From assembly GCA_020861125.1 (NCBI GenBank), contig JAJBSZ010000302.1, positions 1 to 10,108 on the forward strand: a stretch of DNA of 10,108 nucleotides, in the 5' to 3' direction. A program made the translations under genes and the position numbers. Source of the stretch: Planctomycetota bacterium. GTDB lineage: Bacteria; Planctomycetota; SZUA-567. Shown here piece by piece: positions 7,307-10,108 of this stretch (the first letter of the stretch is position 1; each line of letters starts with the position of its first letter). The notes beneath the pieces were generated by a model. That model worked only from the letters and a program-made list of their open reading frames with translations. It did not search any database and was not told the origin of the DNA.

Positions 7307-7331
7307 CCCCGGACGGCGGAACCGTCCGGGG
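7307..7331 (-). terminator. Terminator-like hairpin after the 2-hydroxycarboxylate transporter gene
   Basis: CCCCGGACGG (7307-7316) pairs exactly with CCGTCCGGGG (7322-7331) around a 5-nt loop. On the minus strand it begins 9 nt after the transporter stop codon. It is followed by CGATGGGTTTTCCCC, which has a short T-run. An alternative outer stem, ATCGCCCC (7303-7310) with GGGGCGAT (7334-7341), reaches the last base of the stop codon. The rest of the gap up to 7149 shows no gene. Confidence 0.55.
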
Positions 7332-7340
7332 AAGGGGCGA

Positions 7341-8657
7341 TCACAGGAAGCGGGAAGCCAGGAAGGTGAGCCAGACCATATTCATGGCGCCGCCAATGCG
7401 GGAACAGATGGTGAGGAAAGGCAGGAGTTCCATCCGGTTGGCGGCCGACAAAACCGCGACGTCGCCGGTGCCGCCCATGTCGGCCAGGCCCAGGCCGGTC
7501 ATGATGGATCCTTCAACAAAATAGAAGCCGAGGCAGTACGCGATGATGCCGGACGTGACCACCGTCACCAAAACGCAGATAAGGCAGAGGATCATGTACG
7601 TCGGATCGGCAAACAGACCGACGAGCTGGCCGAGGTCCAAAGCGCCGACCGAGATCGCCGCCAGAGCGCAGGGGGTGAGCACCTTGGCCATGAACCGGGT
7701 CCATGCGCCCGCGGCGCGCTCGAGATCGGCGGGGCAACTGCGGAACAGTTTAAACGCGATGGCCGGCAGGATCATCCACAGGTAGAAATGCAGGGATGGA
7801 ACGAACCGCTGCATGGTGGTGCCGAAGATATAAAAGGCGCAGGTGGTGACAAAACCGGTCTGGAGGTCGGAAAACCGGGCGCTGTTGGGATCGGCCACGA
7901 CCTGGGCTTTCTCCTCCTCGGTCAGGACCTCGTCCTGGCTGTGGCGCAGGATTTTGCCTTCGCCGGAAAATCCTTTCACAAACATATCCTTGTTGCGGCG
8001 GCCGAGGGAAGCGAGCCAGGCGGCACAGAGGATGGTCAGGATATTGGCGATCATCACGGAGGAAGTCAGGGTAGTCAGATAATCAGCGCTGTTGCCGCCG
8101 GCGAAATCGGCGTAGATTTCAGACAGCGGAACAGCCGATGCGGCCACACCGGAACCGAGAATGGGGCCGGCGATGAACAGCATGGTCTGGATAAACCCGT
8201 AGCCAAAGAACCAGCCCGCCAGACCGGAAAGCAGGGTAGCGGAGACGATGGTGAGGGACATGGCGACGAAGAACCGGATGCCGGCGGACACCAGCACCTG
8301 CCGCTCCATGCCGAGGATGCTGCCGATTAACAGGCTCGGCACCAACCAGGTGGTATAGTCGTAGCCGGAGAAGAAATCCTTGCCGATTTTCGCGACGCTT
8401 TCCGGCAGGATACCCAGATACAGCAGCAGCGCCGGAATCAACACGGCGAAAATGGTGCCGCCGCCGAAATCCCGCCAGACGGGAATCCGGTCTCCCAGCC
8501 AGTTCAAACCGATGCCGAAAACCAGACAGATGGCGAAACCGCCCATGAGCTTGTTGGGAATGGTCTCCAGCATGGCGCCGGCAAAGATGACCGCGAGAAA
8601 ACCCAGGAACCACGGCAAAGGCGTGCCGTACACTTTTTTCGCAAACCAGGATTGCAT
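7341..8657 (-). CDS. 2-hydroxycarboxylate transporter family (CitS/MleP type) permease
   Basis: This 438-residue membrane protein belongs to the 2-hydroxycarboxylate transporter family, whose members import citrate, malate or lactate with Na+ or H+, or by exchange. The sequence has about ten or more hydrophobic segments, a cytoplasmic-looking charged loop (about 218-264), and two inverted half-domains. The second re-entrant loop motif is intact: LADMGGTGDVAVLSAANRME (391-410). It is followed by SRIGG (419-423), whose Arg aligns with the substrate-carboxylate-binding Arg of CitS. The first-half counterpart reads GPILGSGVAASAVPLSEIY (164-182), with Ser or Ala where glycines are usual. I chose the ATG at 8657 because AAAGGA lies 7 nt upstream; an in-frame TTG at 8678 has no good site. 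Family is firm. The substrate cannot be read from sequence; the neighbouring dehydrogenase suggests a hydroxy acid or sugar acid. Confidence 0.88.
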   Translation of the reverse strand: MQSWFAKKVYGTPLPWFLGFLAVIFAGAMLETIPNKLMGGFAICLVFGIGLNWLGDRIPVWRDFGGGTIFAVLIPALLLYLGILPESVAKIGKDFFSGYDYTTWLVPSLLIGSILGMERQVLVSAGIRFFVAMSLTIVSATLLSGLAGWFFGYGFIQTMLFIAGPILGSGVAASAVPLSEIYADFAGGNSADYLTTLTSSVMIANILTILCAAWLASLGRRNKDMFVKGFSGEGKILRHSQDEVLTEEEKAQVVADPNSARFSDLQTGFVTTCAFYIFGTTMQRFVPSLHFYLWMILPAIAFKLFRSCPADLERAAGAWTRFMAKVLTPCALAAISVGALDLGQLVGLFADPTYMILCLICVLVTVVTSGIIAYCLGFYFVEGSIMTGLGLADMGGTGDVAVLSAANRMELLPFLTICSRIGGAMNMVWLTFLASRFL

Positions 8658-8680
8658 GGTATATTCCTTTGCGGGCAAGA

Positions 8681-8732
8681 GGTACGATGCGACGGAACCG
8701 CGCCGGACGCGGCCCGGAGCCGTCGCCGTACC
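8681..8732 (-). promoter_or_regulatory. Structured RNA leader upstream of the transporter gene
   Basis: On the minus strand a long stem forms from 8732-8720 with 8695-8681: 6 bp plus 7 bp (GGTACG/CGTACC and GCGACGG/CCGTCGC) separated by a 2-nt bulge. Its loop contains a second hairpin, CCGCG (8698-8702) with CGCGG (8708-8712). The structure ends 23 nt before the transporter ATG, just upstream of its ribosome site, and no T-run follows. It could control translation, stabilise the mRNA or bind a protein. It matches no riboswitch I recognise. The rest of the 157-bp gap has another inverted pair, CCGTTTTCC (8738-8746) and GGAAAAACGG (8781-8790), with one bulge. Confidence 0.4.
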
Positions 8733-8814
8733 AGAATCCGTTTTCCCGGCGCCCGGTGGGCAGCCGGTCAGTGGCAGACAGGAAAAACGGGTACTACGCT
8801 GGAAATAGGGGAGG

Positions 8815-9840
8815 TCAGAACTTGAACAGGATCTTCACGAAGTCTTCCGTCCGTTCATGGGCCATGGTGATGGCGGCGACGCAGTCTTCGATGGGAACAA
8901 TGCGGGAAATCATGGGTTTGACGTCGATCCGGCCGTCGGCCATGGCCGCCAGGGCGATGCGGAAATCCTGTTCCACAAACATGTAGGTCCCCAGCATGGA
9001 CAGTTCTTTCCAGCGGAAGCGCCGGGCATCGAACGGCGGTTCGCTGCCGAAATGCGCCACTTCCATAATCTGACCGTAACGCCGGCAGCATTCGACCGCC
9101 TGGTTGAGGATGGGGTCCTTGCCCACCGCCATGAACACCACATCCGCCCCCTGCCCGCCAGTCGCCGCCAGGACGGCAGGCACCACGTCCGTCTCCCGGG
9201 CGTCGATACACACATCCGCCCCCAGGGACCGGGCCACCTCCAGGTTGTGGTGGCGCACGTCGGTGACAAGGATTTTGCCCGCCCCGGCGCGCCGGCACAT
9301 CGCCACCAGCCCGACGCCAATGGGGCCGCAACCCTGAATGAGGACGGACGAGTCGAGACCGGTCCGGGAGATGCGAACGGCGTGGGCGGCGACGGCCAGC
9401 GGTTCGGCCAGGGCCCCTTCTTCGAGGGAGATGGCGTCCGGCAGATGGTGCACCGCCCGTTCCGGCGCGACGATGTATTCGCCGAAGGATCCCTGCCATT
9501 TCACCGTTCCCAGCACCGCTTTTTCCGGACAGACGTTGTAGTCGCCGCGGAGGCAGTCGGGACAGTGGCCGCAGGACTTCTGCGGTTCGATGACGATGCG
9601 GTCGCCCGGTTTGAAACGGGTCACGGCCGACCCGACCTCCACCACATGACCGGAGGATTCGTGGCCAGAAATGATCGGGGGAAGACGGGTGGGATGGGTG
9701 CCGCAGAAAGCGTGCACCTCCGACCCGCAGATGCCGGTAAAGGCCACCCGGATCTTTACGTCGTCCGGATGCTCCAGCGTCGGTTCCGGCGCGTCGATGA
9801 ATTTCATGACATACGGTTTTTCAATAAAGGCCGCTCTCAT
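8815..9840 (-). CDS. Zinc-dependent medium-chain dehydrogenase (sorbitol/threonine/idonate dehydrogenase-like)
   Basis: This 341-residue protein is a complete cytoplasmic medium-chain dehydrogenase that should oxidise a secondary alcohol of a polyol, sugar or sugar acid. The catalytic zinc ligands are visible as Cys38 (GICGSEVH), His60-Glu61 (GHESSGH) and Glu146 (LAEPLA). The structural zinc site is Cys90, Cys93, Cys96 and Cys104. The Rossmann loop is GCGPIGVG (170-177), and the acidic residue after the second strand (Asp194 in ILVTDVR) favours NAD+ over NADP+. The ATG at 9840 has GGAG six bases upstream and overlaps the end of the preceding isomerase-like gene by 20 nt, so the two are probably co-translated. 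With a sugar isomerase-like protein and a carboxylate transporter beside it, a carbohydrate or sugar-acid catabolic role is likely. The exact substrate is not determinable, and other zinc dehydrogenase subfamilies remain possible. Confidence 0.9.
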   Translation of the reverse strand: MRAAFIEKPYVMKFIDAPEPTLEHPDDVKIRVAFTGICGSEVHAFCGTHPTRLPPIISGHESSGHVVEVGSAVTRFKPGDRIVIEPQKSCGHCPDCLRGDYNVCPEKAVLGTVKWQGSFGEYIVAPERAVHHLPDAISLEEGALAEPLAVAAHAVRISRTGLDSSVLIQGCGPIGVGLVAMCRRAGAGKILVTDVRHHNLEVARSLGADVCIDARETDVVPAVLAATGGQGADVVFMAVGKDPILNQAVECCRRYGQIMEVAHFGSEPPFDARRFRWKELSMLGTYMFVEQDFRIALAAMADGRIDVKPMISRIVPIEDCVAAITMAHERTEDFVKILFKF

Positions 9841-10069
9841 TGCTGTCTCCTTTTTCTTTCTGGTCCTTTTCCGCCAGGCATCCGAACAGATACCCGGCGC
9901 TCTGTTTCACCTGTTCCGCCTCCCAGGCGACCACCGCCTCCGCCGCCATTTCGGGCGGCCGCAGCATGGTCATCTCCATTTCGATGTTCACATCGGGGTT
10001 GTAGGACCGGGCCTGGCGGATGAGACCGGGGATGTCAGCCGCTCCCGCCCCCAACGCCACCCCGACCAT
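9821..10069 (-). CDS. C-terminal end of a sugar phosphate isomerase/epimerase-like protein (truncated or disrupted)
   Basis: The frame looks like the last 80 or so residues of a xylose-isomerase-like TIM-barrel protein. It has a VGVALGAGAADIPGLI segment, an IEMEM strand and a closing helix with WEAEQVKQSAGYLFGCL, where such proteins end with a Trp-Glu then Ser-x-x-Tyr-Leu pattern. The similarity appears to continue upstream of the first Met (SGYLM), but the frame is broken by TAA (10084-10082) and TAG (10102-10100) before the window ends. There is no clear ribosome site before the Met at 10069, so a genuine 82-residue gene is unlikely. The gene may be disrupted, or the last bases of the window may be poor sequence. 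Its stop lies 20 nt inside the dehydrogenase gene, the arrangement of a working operon. Family assignment is moderate; isomerase versus epimerase and substrate are unknown. Confidence 0.5.
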   Translation of the reverse strand: MVGVALGAGAADIPGLIRQARSYNPDVNIEMEMTMLRPPEMAAEAVVAWEAEQVKQSAGYLFGCLAEKDQKEKGDSNESGLY

Positions 10070-10108
10070 GAGGTAGCCCGATTACAGTTTCCGGAAGACC
10101 TAGGGCTT

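Noticed and set aside
7287..8330. 347-codon plus-strand frame opposite the transporter.
   Set aside because: It is antisense to a clear membrane transporter, and its Gly/Asp/His/Arg-rich composition is typical of antisense translation of a hydrophobic protein.
8857..10023. 388-codon plus-strand frame opposite the dehydrogenase.
   Set aside because: The dehydrogenase strand carries every zinc and NAD motif; the opposite frame has no recognisable domain.

Overview
The window is GC-rich DNA and nearly all of its coding capacity is on the minus strand. A flavin reductase with a Tat-type signal and a membrane-anchored DUF2271 protein suggest a bacterium with a periplasm, probably Gram-negative. 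I cannot place the lineage more precisely. There are no rRNA or tRNA genes, no CRISPR array and no recognisable insertion sequence.

Reading in the direction of transcription, from high to low coordinates: (i) at the right edge is the C-terminal end of a sugar phosphate isomerase/epimerase-like protein (about 10081-9821). It overlaps a zinc-dependent medium-chain dehydrogenase (9840-8815). After a structured 157-bp gap comes a transporter of the 2-hydroxycarboxylate family (8657-7341), closed by a terminator-like hairpin. Together these look like a small uptake and oxidation module for a sugar, sugar acid or hydroxy acid; the substrate is unknown. (ii) A short anchored DUF2271 protein follows (7149-6541), with its own downstream hairpin. 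(iii) After a 416-bp non-coding gap with a plausible promoter comes a tight three-gene operon (6124-1032). It encodes a TerB_N/TerB_C protein, a BrxD-like (DUF2791-type) P-loop ATPase and a 765-residue Lhr-like superfamily 2 helicase. The first junction is an ATGA stop/start overlap and the second gap is 6 nt. (iv) A Tat-targeted flavin reductase-like protein follows 52 nt downstream (979-350). (v) At the left edge, on the plus strand, is the Pro/Gly-rich tail of another gene (ending at 94), followed by a perfect GC-rich hairpin.

The most interesting part is the three-gene operon. Its ATPase and helicase resemble the BrxD and BrxHI accessory pair of type 2 BREX phage defence. However, no PglX methylase, PglZ phosphatase, PglW kinase or PglY is present, and the partner is instead a TerB_N/TerB_C protein from the tellurite/stress (Ter) world. 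The cassette may be a self-contained nucleic-acid surveillance or anti-phage module. That function is inferred from domain content and gene order, not shown by the sequence.
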